From assembly GCF_018333215.1 (NCBI RefSeq), contig NZ_BORO01000002.1:124001-188000 (forward strand): a stretch of 64,000 nucleotides of DNA. The letters are read 5' to 3'. This document shows, in pieces, positions 1-9,761 of this stretch (position 1 is the first letter of the stretch; the number at the start of each line of letters is the position of its first letter). A program made the translations under genes and the position numbers. The notes under the pieces were generated by a model, which saw only the letters and a program-made list of their open reading frames with translations, had not been told where the DNA came from and searched no databases. This DNA is from Oceanobacillus sp. J11TS1. Lineage in GTDB: Bacteria > Bacillota > Bacilli > Bacillales > Amphibacillaceae.

Positions 1-95
1 CTATTGCTAATATCGATAGCCGACTCATTATCTTGTTGGATATATATAAATTATTAGATTTAGAAGAAATAAAGTTGAAAGAAATGGATGATTAA
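1..95 (+). CDS. cheW: CheW chemotaxis coupling protein, C-terminal end (partial)
   Basis: An open frame enters from the window edge and ends at TAA 93-95. The roughly 30 visible residues include IDSRLIILLDIYKLL, which matches the last beta strand and C-terminal helix of CheW, the adaptor linking chemoreceptors to the CheA kinase. The next gene, cheC, starts at 95 and overlaps the stop by one base, as expected in a che operon. The call rests on a short tail plus the cheC-cheD-sigD context. Confidence 0.75.
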   Translation, partial: IANIDSRLIILLDIYKLLDLEEIKLKEMDD

Positions 96-733
96 TGATG
101 GATGCCTTTCATTTAACTGATTTGCAGAAGGATATTCTGAAAGAGATAGGGAATATTGGCGCAGGAAATGCAGCAACATCCCTATCTCAGTTGCTAGGGC
201 AGAAAATAGATATGATGGTTCCTAACGTTGAGATTGCTGATTTTAATGAAGTGATTGAATTAGTTGGAGGGCCAGAGCAGCCAATTGTCGGATTAATGTT
301 TCAAGTGGAAGGCGAAATGACTGGCGTTATGGCTATTGTCTTTGATATGAGAGAAGCGGAATACTTGGTTCAAAAAATAACCTATAATAATCAATCCCGC
401 TTATCTGAACAAACGGAGGGTGCAGATTTGGATATCGCAATGTCGGCTTTAAGTGAAATTGGAAATATCTTAACCGGTTCGTACCTTACTGCGCTTTCTG
501 ATTTTACAGGGATGAACCTGCAACCTTCTGTACCGCATTTGGGGATGGACATGGCTGGTGCCATCATGACAATGGGGTTATTAGAAATTTCACAAGTGAC
601 AGATTATGCAATTATTATTGACACGGAAATAAGGCAAGAGGAAGAAAGTCATGAAAATATTAACGGGAATTTCCTATTTATCCCTGACCCGAGTTCATTT
701 CAAAAGCTTTTTGCTAAATTAGGATGGAATTAA
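95..733 (+). CDS. cheC: CheY-P phosphatase CheC
   Basis: CheC dephosphorylates CheY-P and binds CheD to control receptor deamidation in Bacillus-type chemotaxis. The 212-residue protein has both copies of the family phosphatase signature (D/S)xxxExxN followed 22 residues later by Pro: D13, E17, N20 with P43, and S117, E121, N124 with P147. Both active sites therefore look intact. It begins ATG-ATG; the second ATG at 98 is equally possible. It is translationally coupled to cheW upstream and is followed one base after its stop by cheD, its partner. Confidence 0.95.
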   Translation: MMDAFHLTDLQKDILKEIGNIGAGNAATSLSQLLGQKIDMMVPNVEIADFNEVIELVGGPEQPIVGLMFQVEGEMTGVMAIVFDMREAEYLVQKITYNNQSRLSEQTEGADLDIAMSALSEIGNILTGSYLTALSDFTGMNLQPSVPHLGMDMAGAIMTMGLLEISQVTDYAIIIDTEIRQEEESHENINGNFLFIPDPSSFQKLFAKLGWN

Positions 734-734
734 A

Positions 735-1226
735 ATGAGTATAACAAAGACAATTGTAAACGTGGGTATTGCAGATACGAAAACAGTCCAGACCCCTGCT
801 AATATTCGAACATTAGGGCTAGGTTCTTGTGTTGGTACAGTATTGTATGATGAAAAACGTCAAATAGCAGGTCTATCACATATTTTATTACCAGATTCCA
901 GCCAAGCTAAAACAAGCAATTTTAATCCTATGAAGTATGCAGATACCGCGATTCCTCAATTACTAGAGATGTTGCAAGTAAAAGGGGCTAGAAATATCAA
1001 AGCTAAAATGGCTGGTGGCGCTCAAATGTTTCAAACGGGGAAGGGAACAAGTTTTATGCGGATTGGTGACAAAAATATAGAGGCAGTGCAAGAAGCGCTT
1101 CGTAAATCAAATATTCGAATTGTTTCTTCGGATGTTGGCGGTAACGTTGGAAGAACAATTGAATTCGATCCGAGCACTTCCATGCTTTCTATTCGAAAAA
1201 GAAATCATGATATCTATACGATTTAA
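735..1226 (+). CDS. cheD: Chemoreceptor glutamine deamidase CheD
   Basis: CheD deamidates specific glutamines on chemoreceptors and is sequestered by CheC. The 163-residue protein keeps the Thr-Cys-His triad with family spacing: T26, C32 in LGSCVGTVLYD and H49 in GLSHILLPDS. It begins one base after the cheC stop, so the two partners are made together. Length is normal for the family. Confidence 0.95.
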   Translation: MSITKTIVNVGIADTKTVQTPANIRTLGLGSCVGTVLYDEKRQIAGLSHILLPDSSQAKTSNFNPMKYADTAIPQLLEMLQVKGARNIKAKMAGGAQMFQTGKGTSFMRIGDKNIEAVQEALRKSNIRIVSSDVGGNVGRTIEFDPSTSMLSIRKRNHDIYTI

Positions 1227-1247
1227 CCGATTTGGAAGGAGCGTGTC

Positions 1248-2030
1248 ATGTTGAGTTCATTAGATCCTTTACAAGAACAAGCATTATGGAATAAATGGAT
1301 GGCTAGTCAAGATAATGAAGCAGCAAATATGCTCATCGATAATTATATGTACCTCGTTTCCTTTCACACGGAAAGAATTGTAAGTCAATTGCCTAGCAGT
1401 GTGGATCGCGAAGAAATACGCAGTTATGGGTTGCTTGGTCTTTATGATGCGCTGCAAAAATTTGATTTAAAACGAGATTTGAAATTTGATACATATGCTT
1501 CATTTCGAATCAGAGGTTCTATTATAGATGGTTTAAGAAAAGAGGACTGGCTTCCTCGTTCTATACGTGAGAAAACAAAAAAAGTAGAGCACGCAAGCGA
1601 AAAATTTGAGCAGATGTATCAGCGGGAAGCACAACCAAAAGATATTGCAGCACTTACAGGGATGACTGTCCAGGAAGTAGAGACAACATTAAGAGATTCC
1701 GTACTAAGCAGTATGTTCTCTATAGAAGATAAGCCAAAAGGTCAGGAGGGTGACTTAAAAGAGGGGATTGGCTATAATATATCAGATACCCCAAACCTAA
1801 GACCAGAATCTCAACTAATACAGCAAGAATGGAAGCAAGAGTTAATAGAAGGTATCAAGTCTCTGAATGAAAAAGAACAGCTCGTAATCAGTCTTTTTTA
1901 TCAAGATGAGTTAACCTTTACAGAGATTGGACAAGTTCTTGGGTTAACTACTTCTCGGATTTCGCAAATTCATAAACGGAGTATTGTTAAATTACGCTCC
2001 ATACTCCGTAAAATAAGTCAGCTTTCATAA
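1248..2030 (+). CDS. sigD: RNA polymerase sigma-D (sigma-28, flagellar)
   Basis: SigD directs transcription of late flagellar, chemotaxis and autolysin genes. The 260-residue product has sigma region 2 with the -10 recognition segment at about residues 80-105 (FDTYASFRIRGSIIDGLR) and region 4 with a helix-turn-helix at about 216-246 (TFTEIGQVLGLTTSRISQIH). A strong GGAAGGAG site precedes the ATG. Its position directly after cheD matches the end of the Bacillus fla/che operon. Confidence 0.97.
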   Translation: MLSSLDPLQEQALWNKWMASQDNEAANMLIDNYMYLVSFHTERIVSQLPSSVDREEIRSYGLLGLYDALQKFDLKRDLKFDTYASFRIRGSIIDGLRKEDWLPRSIREKTKKVEHASEKFEQMYQREAQPKDIAALTGMTVQEVETTLRDSVLSSMFSIEDKPKGQEGDLKEGIGYNISDTPNLRPESQLIQQEWKQELIEGIKSLNEKEQLVISLFYQDELTFTEIGQVLGLTTSRISQIHKRSIVKLRSILRKISQLS

Positions 2031-2053
2031 AGTAAGTATGGGAAGGGAAAATT

Positions 2054-2557
2054 ATGTCAACATTATTATGGATGATTAGCTTTTTATTGCATGGTATTTC
2101 AATATTAGCTATCTATTTATTGTTAAAAAGTAAGCAGAACGCTGGTGTAAATGAGCAAACGCAAAGCGTATTAAAAGATACCCTAGAAGAAATACGCGAG
2201 GAGAATAGAAGACTCCAAAATCTGTTGCAGGAAGATAGTCAACCTGATAAAACGGCATTTAAACATGAGAAAACCAGCTCGGAGGAAATGAAACCAGAGC
2301 CTCTTAACAGGAAACAAGGAGATACCGTCCCCCTTGTGATAAAAGATCAAGAAATATCAGGATTGGATGCATATCAAACCATTGCTTTGAAGGATGAAGT
2401 AGAAACATCCCTGGAAGCAAAAATATTGCAGCTTCATGCGAAAGGCGAGACAGTAGATAATATCGCTAACAAGCTAAACTGCGGAAAAACAGAAGCAGAA
2501 ATAATTATCAAACTTCATTTAGAAAAGCGGAAGTCAGGCCGTTCAATTGAGAATTGA
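2054..2557 (+). CDS. swrB: SwrB/YlxL-like single-pass membrane protein
   Basis: The 167-residue protein has one N-terminal transmembrane helix (about residues 4-24, rich in Leu and Ile), a hydrophilic coiled-coil-prone middle with a run of Glu-rich helix, and a C-terminal segment (about 125-165) resembling a small helix-turn-helix. This architecture and the location between sigD and rpsB match SwrB, which promotes flagellar assembly and swarming in B. subtilis. Sequence conservation in the family is low, so the name rests largely on position and layout. Confidence 0.75.
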   Translation: MSTLLWMISFLLHGISILAIYLLLKSKQNAGVNEQTQSVLKDTLEEIREENRRLQNLLQEDSQPDKTAFKHEKTSSEEMKPEPLNRKQGDTVPLVIKDQEISGLDAYQTIALKDEVETSLEAKILQLHAKGETVDNIANKLNCGKTEAEIIIKLHLEKRKSGRSIEN

Positions 2558-2610
2558 TGCTCGGCAAGGTATCTGTTTTCTTTTTACACAAAAAAAGTCA
2601 CTGAAATAGC

Positions 2611-2639
2611 TTGCCTACATAGGGATGTTATGGTATAGT
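2611..2639 (+). promoter_or_regulatory. Sigma-A promoter for rpsB
   Basis: The -35 TTGCCT (2611-2616) and -10 TATAGT (2634-2639) are separated by 17 bases, about 140 bases upstream of rpsB. It is the only good match in the gap and implies a long leader. Confidence 0.65.
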
Positions 2640-2691
2640 AACTTTTGGTGTAAATAGTTTAACTATATTTAGTTGGACCATAACAACACAC

Positions 2692-2750
2692 GCATTTGGA
2701 TTTATAAGATTGGTGCTGTAATACAGTATTCTTATAAAGAGGAAAAATGC
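2692..2750 (+). promoter_or_regulatory. Structured rpsB leader hairpin
   Basis: The outer arms GCATTT (2692-2697) and AAATGC (2745-2750) enclose perfect 9-base arms TTTATAAGA (2701-2709) and TCTTATAAA (2730-2738), with CTG/CAG pairing near the tip. It lies just upstream of the rpsB Shine-Dalgarno sequence. Ribosomal-protein leaders often bind the encoded protein; here the structure is seen and the regulation is inferred. Confidence 0.5.
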
Positions 2751-2782
2751 GGAGGAATAAAACCAATTAGGAGGAATTTATT

Positions 2783-3538
2783 ATGGCAGCAATTTCAATG
2801 AAACAATTGCTAGAAGCTGGTGTACATTTTGGTCACCAAACACGCCGTTGGAATCCGAAAATGAAAAAATACATTTTCACAGAGCGTAACGGCATCTACA
2901 TCATCGACTTACAAAAAACGGTTAAGAAAGTGGATGAAGCGTATAACTACGTAAAAGAAATCGCATCAAATGGCGGTACAGTTCTTTTCGTTGGTACAAA
3001 GAAACAAGCTCAAGATTCAGTACGTGACGAAGCAATCCGTTCTGGTATGTTCTATGTGAACCAACGTTGGTTAGGTGGAACATTAACTAACTTCCAAACA
3101 ATTCGCAAACGTATTAACCGTTTGAAAGATATTGAAAAAATGGAAGAAGACGGTACATTCGAAGTACTACCTAAAAAAGAAGTAGTAAACTTATTGAAAG
3201 AAAAAGATCGTCTTGTTAAATTCCTAGGCGGAATTAAAGAAATGAAGAAACTTCCAGATGCATTGTTTGTCATCGATCCTCGTAAAGAGCGTATTGCAAT
3301 CGCAGAAGCACATAAATTAAATATTCCAATCATCGGTATTGTTGATACAAACTGTGATCCGGATGAAATTGATTATGTTATTCCTGCGAATGATGATGCA
3401 ATCCGTGCAGTAAAACTTCTTACTTCAAAAATGGCAGATGCTATTCTAGAAGTGAAACAAGGTGAAGAAACTGAAGAAGTTCCTGAACAAGACCAGGTAG
3501 AAGCTGAAGTTGCTGAAGAAGCTGCTTCTCAAGAGTAA
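2783..3538 (+). CDS. rpsB: 30S ribosomal protein S2
   Basis: S2 is a late-assembling protein of the small subunit, bridging head and body near S1-type contacts. The 251-residue product begins with the typical [24 protein letters not shown] and contains the GTKKQAQ and RWLGGTLTN segments. The last 25 residues are strongly acidic (Glu-rich), longer than the core needs. A near-ideal AGGAGGA sits at 2769-2775. It heads the rpsB-tsf-pyrH-frr cluster. Confidence 0.98.
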   Translation: MAAISMKQLLEAGVHFGHQTRRWNPKMKKYIFTERNGIYIIDLQKTVKKVDEAYNYVKEIASNGGTVLFVGTKKQAQDSVRDEAIRSGMFYVNQRWLGGTLTNFQTIRKRINRLKDIEKMEEDGTFEVLPKKEVVNLLKEKDRLVKFLGGIKEMKKLPDALFVIDPRKERIAIAEAHKLNIPIIGIVDTNCDPDEIDYVIPANDDAIRAVKLLTSKMADAILEVKQGEETEEVPEQDQVEAEVAEEAASQE

Positions 3539-3552
3539 TCTTTTAAAAGGTG

Positions 3553-3592
3553 AGGGTGATAAGAGGATAGAAGCCTTTTATCACCCTTTTTT
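3553..3592 (+). terminator. Intrinsic terminator between rpsB and tsf
   Basis: The 10-bp arms AGGGTGATAA (3553-3562) and TTATCACCCT (3578-3587) are followed by a T run. It may reduce rather than abolish readthrough, because tsf usually shares the rpsB transcript. Confidence 0.8.
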
Positions 3593-3655
3593 CAAGAAAG
3601 AGGTTAAACCGTTTAGCTTACTTGTTACTTGCTGTTGATATAACAGGTTCCAATG

Positions 3656-3757
3656 GGGCAAGTCCGCGAAAAGCGTAGTGTTTTTCCGTAGCGGTTGCAT
3701 TAACCTGACAACATTGTTGCGATTACTCGTCCCATCAAAAAAGTGGTAGCGGACATC
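3656..3757 (+). repeat. Remnant of the MITE interior with a degenerate hairpin module
   Basis: The segment around 3660-3695 matches the 3' part of the long MITE interior (AAAGCGTAGTGTTTTTCC followed by AGCGGT). It is followed by a minus-orientation copy of the short hairpin, GCGATTACTCGTCCCATC at 3719-3736, whose second arm has decayed. Neither terminal inverted repeat is preserved. Together with the terminator at 3553-3592 it fills most of the 320-base rpsB-tsf gap. Confidence 0.65.
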
Positions 3758-3858
3758 TTTTGTGGCAAGAATAAACGATGTAATGACGAAGTTTTCCCAA
3801 AGCAGAAATGAAATTAGATACATGTGAAACGGAATGAATATTTTAAGGAGGAATTAAC

Positions 3859-4743
3859 ATGGCAGTTACTGCTCAAATGGTTAAAGAATTACGTGAAAAA
3901 ACAGGTGCTGGAATGATGGATTGTAAGAAAGCACTAACAGAAACAAACGGAGATATCGAAAAAGCAATTGATTTCCTTCGTGAAAAAGGTATGGCGAAAG
4001 CTGCTAAAAAAGCAGATCGCGTTGCTGCGGAAGGATTAACTCATATTGAAGTTGAAGGAAACAAAGCAGCAATTATTGAAGTTAACTGTGAAACAGATTT
4101 TGTTACAAAAAATGATCAGTTTAAACAATTACTTACTGACCTTGGAAAACACATTGTGAAAAACAATCCAGCTTCTGTGGAAGAAGCTTTACAACAAAAT
4201 CTTTTAGATGGTTCTGAAACAGTAGAAAATGTCATTACAACAGCAGTTTCTAAAATTGGAGAAAAAATCTCTCTTCGTCGTTTCACTGTATTAGAAAAAA
4301 CAGATAACGATACATTCGGTGCGTACCTTCACATGGGAGGACGTATTGGCGCACTAACCTTATTAGAAGGTACTACGGATGAAGAGCTAGGAAAAGATAT
4401 TTCTATGCATGTAGCTGCTATCAACCCTCGCTATGTATCACGCGATGAGGTTTCTGAAGAAGAAGTAAACCGTGAACGTGAAGTGCTTAAAACGCAAGCA
4501 TTAAGTGAAGGGAAACCAGAAAAAATTGTTGAAAAAATGGTTGAAGGCCGTTTAGGTAAATTCTTTGAAGAAATCGTTCTTTTAGATCAAAGCTTTGTAA
4601 AAGATCCAGACCAAAAAGTGAAAAAATATGTTGGAGATAAAGGTGCTTCTGTAAAAACTTTCGTTCGCTATGAAGTAGGCGAAGGAATGGAAAAACGTGA
4701 AGATAACTTCGCGGAAGAAGTAATGAGCCAAATTAAAAAATAA
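3859..4743 (+). CDS. tsf: Elongation factor Ts
   Basis: EF-Ts recycles EF-Tu by GDP/GTP exchange. The 294-residue protein has the N-terminal UBA-like domain ([19 protein letters not shown]), the conserved NCETDFV core motif near residue 75, and a complete dimerisation core. An AAGGAGG site precedes the ATG. It is separated from rpsB by a terminator and a repeat remnant, so some independent expression is likely. Confidence 0.98.
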   Translation: MAVTAQMVKELREKTGAGMMDCKKALTETNGDIEKAIDFLREKGMAKAAKKADRVAAEGLTHIEVEGNKAAIIEVNCETDFVTKNDQFKQLLTDLGKHIVKNNPASVEEALQQNLLDGSETVENVITTAVSKIGEKISLRRFTVLEKTDNDTFGAYLHMGGRIGALTLLEGTTDEELGKDISMHVAAINPRYVSRDEVSEEEVNREREVLKTQALSEGKPEKIVEKMVEGRLGKFFEEIVLLDQSFVKDPDQKVKKYVGDKGASVKTFVRYEVGEGMEKREDNFAEEVMSQIKK

Positions 4744-4755
4744 GCTTTACAAATT

Positions 4756-4783
4756 AGGGGACATTAATTTGTTCCCTCTTTTA
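4756..4783 (+). terminator. Weak terminator after tsf
   Basis: The short arms GGGGAC (4757-4762) and GTTCCC (4771-4776) pair with one G-U and are followed by TCTTTTAT. Partial termination before pyrH is plausible. Confidence 0.45.
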
Positions 4784-4801
4784 TAACTCAATATAAGTTA
4801 A

Positions 4802-5548
<747 letters not shown>

Positions 5549-5550
5549 GG

Positions 5551-6108
5551 ATGTCAGAATCAATAATGAAAGATACAAAAGAAAAAATGGAACAAGCTGT
5601 TCAAGCTTTCTCAAAAAATTTAGCCTCTGTTCGCGCTGGACGTGCAAACCCTAGCCTTTTAGACAATGTTTATGTTGACTACTATGGTGCTTCTACACCG
5701 CTTAATCAATTGGCTCAAGTAGGTGCTCCTGAAGCAAGATTGTTAACAGTTACACCATATGATAAGTCTGCAATTGGTGATATCGATAAAGCAATTCAAA
5801 AAGCTGATTTAGGACTATCTCCATCGAATGATGGAAACGTAATTCGAATCAATATTCCTGCATTAACCCAAGAAAGAAGAAAAGAATTAGTAAAAGTTGT
5901 TGGGAAATACGCAGAAGAATCTCGTGTACAAATTCGTAACCTTCGTCGTCAAGCAAATGATCAGCTTAAAAAAGCCGAAAAAAATGGTGATATGACAGAA
6001 GACGATTTAAGAGCATTTCAAGATGATGTTCAAGAAACCACAGATAATTTCATTAAACAAATAGAAGAATTAGCAAAAAACAAAGAAAATGAAATTATGG
6101 AAGTATAA
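5551..6108 (+). CDS. frr: Ribosome recycling factor
   Basis: RRF splits post-termination ribosomes with EF-G. The 185-residue protein has the family's typical length and motifs ([14 protein letters not shown] near the N terminus, ERRKELVK and VQIRNLRR in the long helices). Its ribosome-binding site lies inside the end of pyrH, so the pair is coupled. Confidence 0.98.
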   Translation: MSESIMKDTKEKMEQAVQAFSKNLASVRAGRANPSLLDNVYVDYYGASTPLNQLAQVGAPEARLLTVTPYDKSAIGDIDKAIQKADLGLSPSNDGNVIRINIPALTQERRKELVKVVGKYAEESRVQIRNLRRQANDQLKKAEKNGDMTEDDLRAFQDDVQETTDNFIKQIEELAKNKENEIMEV

Positions 6109-6146
6109 TAGAAGGTATATATACCCTTCTATCGGTATAAAATAAA

Positions 6147-6302
6147 GGGTCAACGCTAAAACCTATCGTTGAAAAAATAATTAGGATAATGTGATTAGCT
6201 AGTGTAGTGTCTGGGATTCATAATCTCACCTAACCTCGCGTAGCGGTCGCGGATATGAACATTTATATCTAATTTGTCAACCAAAGGTTTTGGGGAAGAC
6301 CC
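6147..6302 (+). repeat. Short MITE-like element (156 bp)
   Basis: The left end GGGTCAACGCTAAAACC and the right end, read in reverse, GGGTCTTCCCCAAAACC form an imperfect terminal inverted repeat that extends into GTTGA. The flanks AAAATAAA (6139-6146) and TAAATGAA (6303-6310) match at 6 of 8 positions, consistent with a worn 8-bp target duplication. It occupies the frr-uppS gap. Confidence 0.7.
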
Positions 6303-6367
6303 TAAATGAAAGCAAAAAATTTTTGTTTAAAGGTGACAGTTTTCTGCTAACGTAGTAAGATGCCATT

Positions 6368-6395
6368 AAGCCCTCTTATTAAAGGGGGTTTTTGT
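6368..6395 (+). terminator. Intrinsic terminator upstream of uppS
   Basis: The arms AAGCCCTC (6368-6375) and GGGGGTTT (6384-6391) pair over 8 positions including wobbles and run into T residues. It probably ends the rpsB-frr transcription unit. Confidence 0.65.
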
Positions 6396-6505
6396 ATTAA
6401 TGTCACTGGCATTCACGCACGTGTATTATATGTTAAACTGAATACATTCTATATTATTAAGTATTGGCATGGTCATGCCTTTCATCCCTTGTTCTTTTAG
6501 AGGAT

Positions 6506-6566
6506 GTTCAAAAAAGTTCAAATGATGCATGAATTTCTAGGCCTTTTATATCAAGCTTTTTTGAAC
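6506..6566 (+). repeat. Perfect 11-bp inverted repeat before uppS
   Basis: The arms GTTCAAAAAAG (6506-6516) and CTTTTTTGAAC (6556-6566) flank 39 bases. There is no T-rich tail outside the second arm. It may be a small palindromic repeat or a structured leader of uppS. A shorter related hairpin with TTCAAAA/TTTTGAA arms occurs at 54383-54413. Confidence 0.5.
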
Positions 6567-6619
6567 AAACTATGAAGATGAAGAGGGTTATGAACAAACA
6601 ACCATTCGGGGGACGGAAA

Positions 6620-7378
6620 ATGTCTATTAAAATTCCTTTTTTATCAAAACAACCAAAAGAAACAGATTCGCTTTCTGGAGAAAATGTTCCTAATCATGTC
6701 GCTATTATTATGGACGGAAATGGCAGATGGGCACAAAAACGGGGATTACCTAGGTTTGCTGGTCATAAAGAGGGCGTATCTACGGTGAATAAAATTGTTA
6801 AAGCAGCAGTCAAATCGAATGTGAAGGTTTTAACGCTTTATACCTTTTCAACAGAAAACTGGAAACGACCAAAGCAAGAAGTGGAATATATTTTAAAACT
6901 CCCAAAAGAATTTTTGCATGTTTATTTACCAAGTTTAATGGAAAATAATGTTCGTATTCAAACGATAGGTGATTTTCAGGCGTTACCAAGCCATACGCAG
7001 GAAGCAGTTAGCTATGCAATTGAAAAAACAAAAAATAATGACGGCCTCATCTTAAATTTTGCAATTAATTATGGCAGTCGTCATGAAATTTTAAAAGCAG
7101 TTAAGCAAATTGCGACAGAGTTAAAAGAAGAACGCATGGATATAGATAGTTTAGATGAGGAAATATTTTCTAAACATTTATATACCAATAGTGTTTCCGA
7201 CCCAGATCTGCTGATCCGCACTGGTGGGGAGTGCCGTTTGAGTAATTTTATGCTTTGGCAGCTTGCTTATACGGAATTCTGGTTTACAGAAAAGCTATGG
7301 CCGGAGTTTACAGAAGAAACATTCTATGAAGCATTACTTGCATATCAACAACGAAAAAGACGATATGGAGGTATATAA
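6620..7378 (+). CDS. uppS: Undecaprenyl diphosphate synthase
   Basis: UppS makes the C55 isoprenoid carrier for cell-wall synthesis by cis-prenyl elongation of farnesyl diphosphate. The 252-residue protein has the catalytic Asp in IIMDGNGRWA (D32), the TLYTFSTENW substrate loop and the C-terminal LSNFMLWQLAYTE motif. An in-frame start at 6572 exists, but ATG 6620 has GGGGGA just before it and gives the family's normal length. It is followed by cdsA. Confidence 0.95.
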   Translation: MSIKIPFLSKQPKETDSLSGENVPNHVAIIMDGNGRWAQKRGLPRFAGHKEGVSTVNKIVKAAVKSNVKVLTLYTFSTENWKRPKQEVEYILKLPKEFLHVYLPSLMENNVRIQTIGDFQALPSHTQEAVSYAIEKTKNNDGLILNFAINYGSRHEILKAVKQIATELKEERMDIDSLDEEIFSKHLYTNSVSDPDLLIRTGGECRLSNFMLWQLAYTEFWFTEKLWPEFTEETFYEALLAYQQRKRRYGGI

Positions 7379-7393
7379 GGTGATGATGATTTA

Positions 7394-8182
7394 ATGAAGC
7401 AACGTACGATTACAGCAATATTGGCTCTACTTGTGTTTGTGCCAATCATTATTTTTGGCGGATTGCCGTTTACCATTTTTATCTATTTATTAGCAACAAT
7501 AGGATTGTTTGAATTAATACGAATGCGTCATGCAGGCAAGAATTTCTTTCCATATGCTTTATCAGCGCTTTTAATGTGGGTCATTTTGCTGCCTAATGAT
7601 GTTTTTGCTAATGGAGAATTGTTTACGAAGTATGAATTGATTTCTATCATTATTTTCGTATTATTAGCGTACACGGTGCTTGTCAAAAACCAATTCACCT
7701 TTGATCAGGTTGGTTTCGTAATCCTAGCAGCGTTTTATGTTGGTTTAGGATTTTTTTATTTATTAGAGACTAGAGATGGTGAGAATGCATTAAGAAATAT
7801 ATTGTTTGCTTTTTGTATCATCTGGGCAACTGACACAGGGGCTTATTTATTTGGCCGGAAATTTGGGGAACATAAATTATGGCCGACAATTAGTCCTAAG
7901 AAGACTGTTGAAGGAGCACTGGGCGGTATTTTTGTAGCAGTAATTGTTGCAATGGTTTTTCATATGATCGAACCGTTTGAACAATCATGGTTAACACTGA
8001 TTATTGTTACCATTGTTGCCTCAAGCTTTGGACAAATAGGTGATTTAGTTGAATCTGCGTTTAAACGTGTATATAATGTGAAGGATTCTGGAAAAATTTT
8101 GCCGGGGCATGGCGGTATTTTAGACCGATTTGACAGCATGCTTTTTGTTTTTCCATTACTGCATTTTATTCACTTTTTTTAA
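7394..8182 (+). CDS. cdsA: Phosphatidate cytidylyltransferase
   Basis: CdsA forms CDP-diacylglycerol from phosphatidate and CTP at the membrane, feeding phospholipid synthesis, including PgsA encoded at 47897. The 262-residue protein has about seven or eight hydrophobic segments, and its C terminus holds the family signature SxxKRxxxxKD...PGHGGxxDRxD (SAFKRVYNVKDSG then LPGHGGILDRFD). In relatives dxr follows directly; here a 247-base gap follows instead. Confidence 0.97.
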   Translation: MKQRTITAILALLVFVPIIIFGGLPFTIFIYLLATIGLFELIRMRHAGKNFFPYALSALLMWVILLPNDVFANGELFTKYELISIIIFVLLAYTVLVKNQFTFDQVGFVILAAFYVGLGFFYLLETRDGENALRNILFAFCIIWATDTGAYLFGRKFGEHKLWPTISPKKTVEGALGGIFVAVIVAMVFHMIEPFEQSWLTLIIVTIVASSFGQIGDLVESAFKRVYNVKDSGKILPGHGGILDRFDSMLFVFPLLHFIHFF

Positions 8183-8291
8183 CATATTGAAGCGAATATT
8201 GTAGAATTAGTAAAGTAACTGGTATGGTTGAATATACTAAGTGAAGAGCTTTCTTTTCATCATACATAACAAATTTTTATTTTAAATCATC

Positions 8292-8318
8292 GGACAAGAC
8301 ATGGTATCTTGTTCTTTA
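8292..8318 (+). terminator. Possible weak terminator after cdsA
   Basis: GGACAAGA (8292-8299) pairs with TCTTGTTC (8307-8314), including one wobble, followed by TTTAAG. A second perfect 8-bp hairpin (ATAGCTTC 8328-8335 with GAAGCTAT 8348-8355) follows without a T run. Confidence 0.4.
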
Positions 8319-8429
8319 AGTAAGTGTATAGCTTCTTGTTAAAGCTCGAAGCTATCAAAAACAATGAATTGTTATGTGAAATATCGCAGAAAATCAACTT
8401 TCTACCTTGTACAAAAGGAAGGTGCTGTC

Positions 8430-9704
8430 ATGACGACTGTTATTGCTTTTATATTAATGTTTGGAGTGCTCGTTTCTATCCATGAATGGGGTCATCTCAT
8501 CTTTGCAAAGCGGGCTGGCATGCTTGTGCGTGAATTTGCAATTGGATTTGGTCCAAAGATATTATCATTCACGAAAAATGAAACACTCTATACAATCCGA
8601 TTAATCCCAGCTGGGGGATACGTTCGTGTTGCCGGAGACGACCCAGAAATCGTTGAATTAAAACCGGGGCATCATATTGCGCTTGAGTTTAACGAGAAAG
8701 AAAAAGTAACAAAAATCATTGTGAATAATAAATCAAAGCATCCTCATGCGCGCACGATTGAAGTAGAGAATGTGGACCTTGATCACCAGTTATTTATTGA
8801 AGGCTATGAGCTAGATGATGAAGTTACGAAGCTGCATTTCGATGTGGATCGTAAAGCGATGTTTGTTGTAGACGAGCGGGAAACACAAATCGCACCTTAT
8901 GATCGACAATTTGCTTCTAAAACGGTTGGTCAGCGTGCGATGCAGCTTTTTGCAGGACCGATGATGAACTTTGTTTTGGCGATAGCTATCTTTTTAATTC
9001 TTGGACTCATCCAAGGGGTTCCTGTAGAGGAAGCGCAGATGGGTGAAATTCAACCAGGAAGTCCAGCAGAAGAAGCAGGACTGCAGGAAAATGACGTGAT
9101 TACGAAAATTGGAGATCAGTCTATTTCCACTTGGATTCAGTTTACACAAATTGTACAAAAGAACCCTGGCCAAGAATTAGATTTAGTCATTTCTAGAGAC
9201 AATACAGAACACGAAGTTACCGTAGTGCCAGGCGAAGCTGAGGCAGTCGACGAGAATCGCGAACCGATTACTATCGGGCAAATAGGGGTAAATCGAGCTT
9301 TTGAAAAAGATATCCTTGGAACATTGGTATTTGGATTTGAAAGAACGTATGAAACATCGAAGCTTATCATTACCAACTTAGTCATGCTGGTAACCGGTCA
9401 GCTCTCCATTGATGTTCTATCTGGACCAGTAGGGATTTATGACGCAACCAATCAAGTTGTGCAATCTGGTTTTACAAACTTTTTAATGTGGACTGCCATG
9501 TTAAGCATTAACTTAGGAATCATGAACTTAGTTCCTCTTCCGGCACTAGACGGCGGAAGACTAATGTTTGTCGGGATTGAAGCAGTCAGAGGAAAACCGG
9601 TAGCTCCAGAAAAAGAAGGAGTTTTCCATTTTATCGGATTTGCACTCTTAATGCTATTGATGATTGTTGTCACATGGAATGACATTCAGCGTTTATTCCT
9701 GTAA
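8430..9704 (+). CDS. rseP: Site-2 intramembrane zinc metalloprotease RseP/RasP
   Basis: RasP cleaves membrane-embedded anti-sigma factors and signal-peptide remnants. The 424-residue protein has the HEWGH zinc motif in the first membrane helix, a central PDZ domain (about residues 185-270, with QPGSPAEEAGLQENDVI) and the second ligand motif LVPLPALDGGR near the C terminus. The start at 8430 is chosen for its AAGGAAGGTG site; a longer frame from 8364 lacks one. The usual dxr upstream and proS downstream are missing. Confidence 0.93.
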   Translation: MTTVIAFILMFGVLVSIHEWGHLIFAKRAGMLVREFAIGFGPKILSFTKNETLYTIRLIPAGGYVRVAGDDPEIVELKPGHHIALEFNEKEKVTKIIVNNKSKHPHARTIEVENVDLDHQLFIEGYELDDEVTKLHFDVDRKAMFVVDERETQIAPYDRQFASKTVGQRAMQLFAGPMMNFVLAIAIFLILGLIQGVPVEEAQMGEIQPGSPAEEAGLQENDVITKIGDQSISTWIQFTQIVQKNPGQELDLVISRDNTEHEVTVVPGEAEAVDENREPITIGQIGVNRAFEKDILGTLVFGFERTYETSKLIITNLVMLVTGQLSIDVLSGPVGIYDATNQVVQSGFTNFLMWTAMLSINLGIMNLVPLPALDGGRLMFVGIEAVRGKPVAPEKEGVFHFIGFALLMLLMIVVTWNDIQRLFL

Positions 9705-9717
9705 AATAGAATAGTAA

Positions 9718-9761
9718 CACGAATAAGTTACCCTTGTCGGATTATAGGCAAGGGTTTCGTG
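9718..9761 (+). terminator. Hairpin terminator after rseP
   Basis: ACCCTTG (9730-9736) pairs with CAAGGGT (9749-9755), extended by an outer CACGAA/TTCGTG pairing. The downstream sequence TTTGTAT is only weakly U-rich. Confidence 0.6.

Noticed and set aside
3581-3823. Minus-strand 80-codon frame between rpsB and tsf
   Set aside because: It runs through the rpsB terminator and a repeat remnant; no supporting start site.
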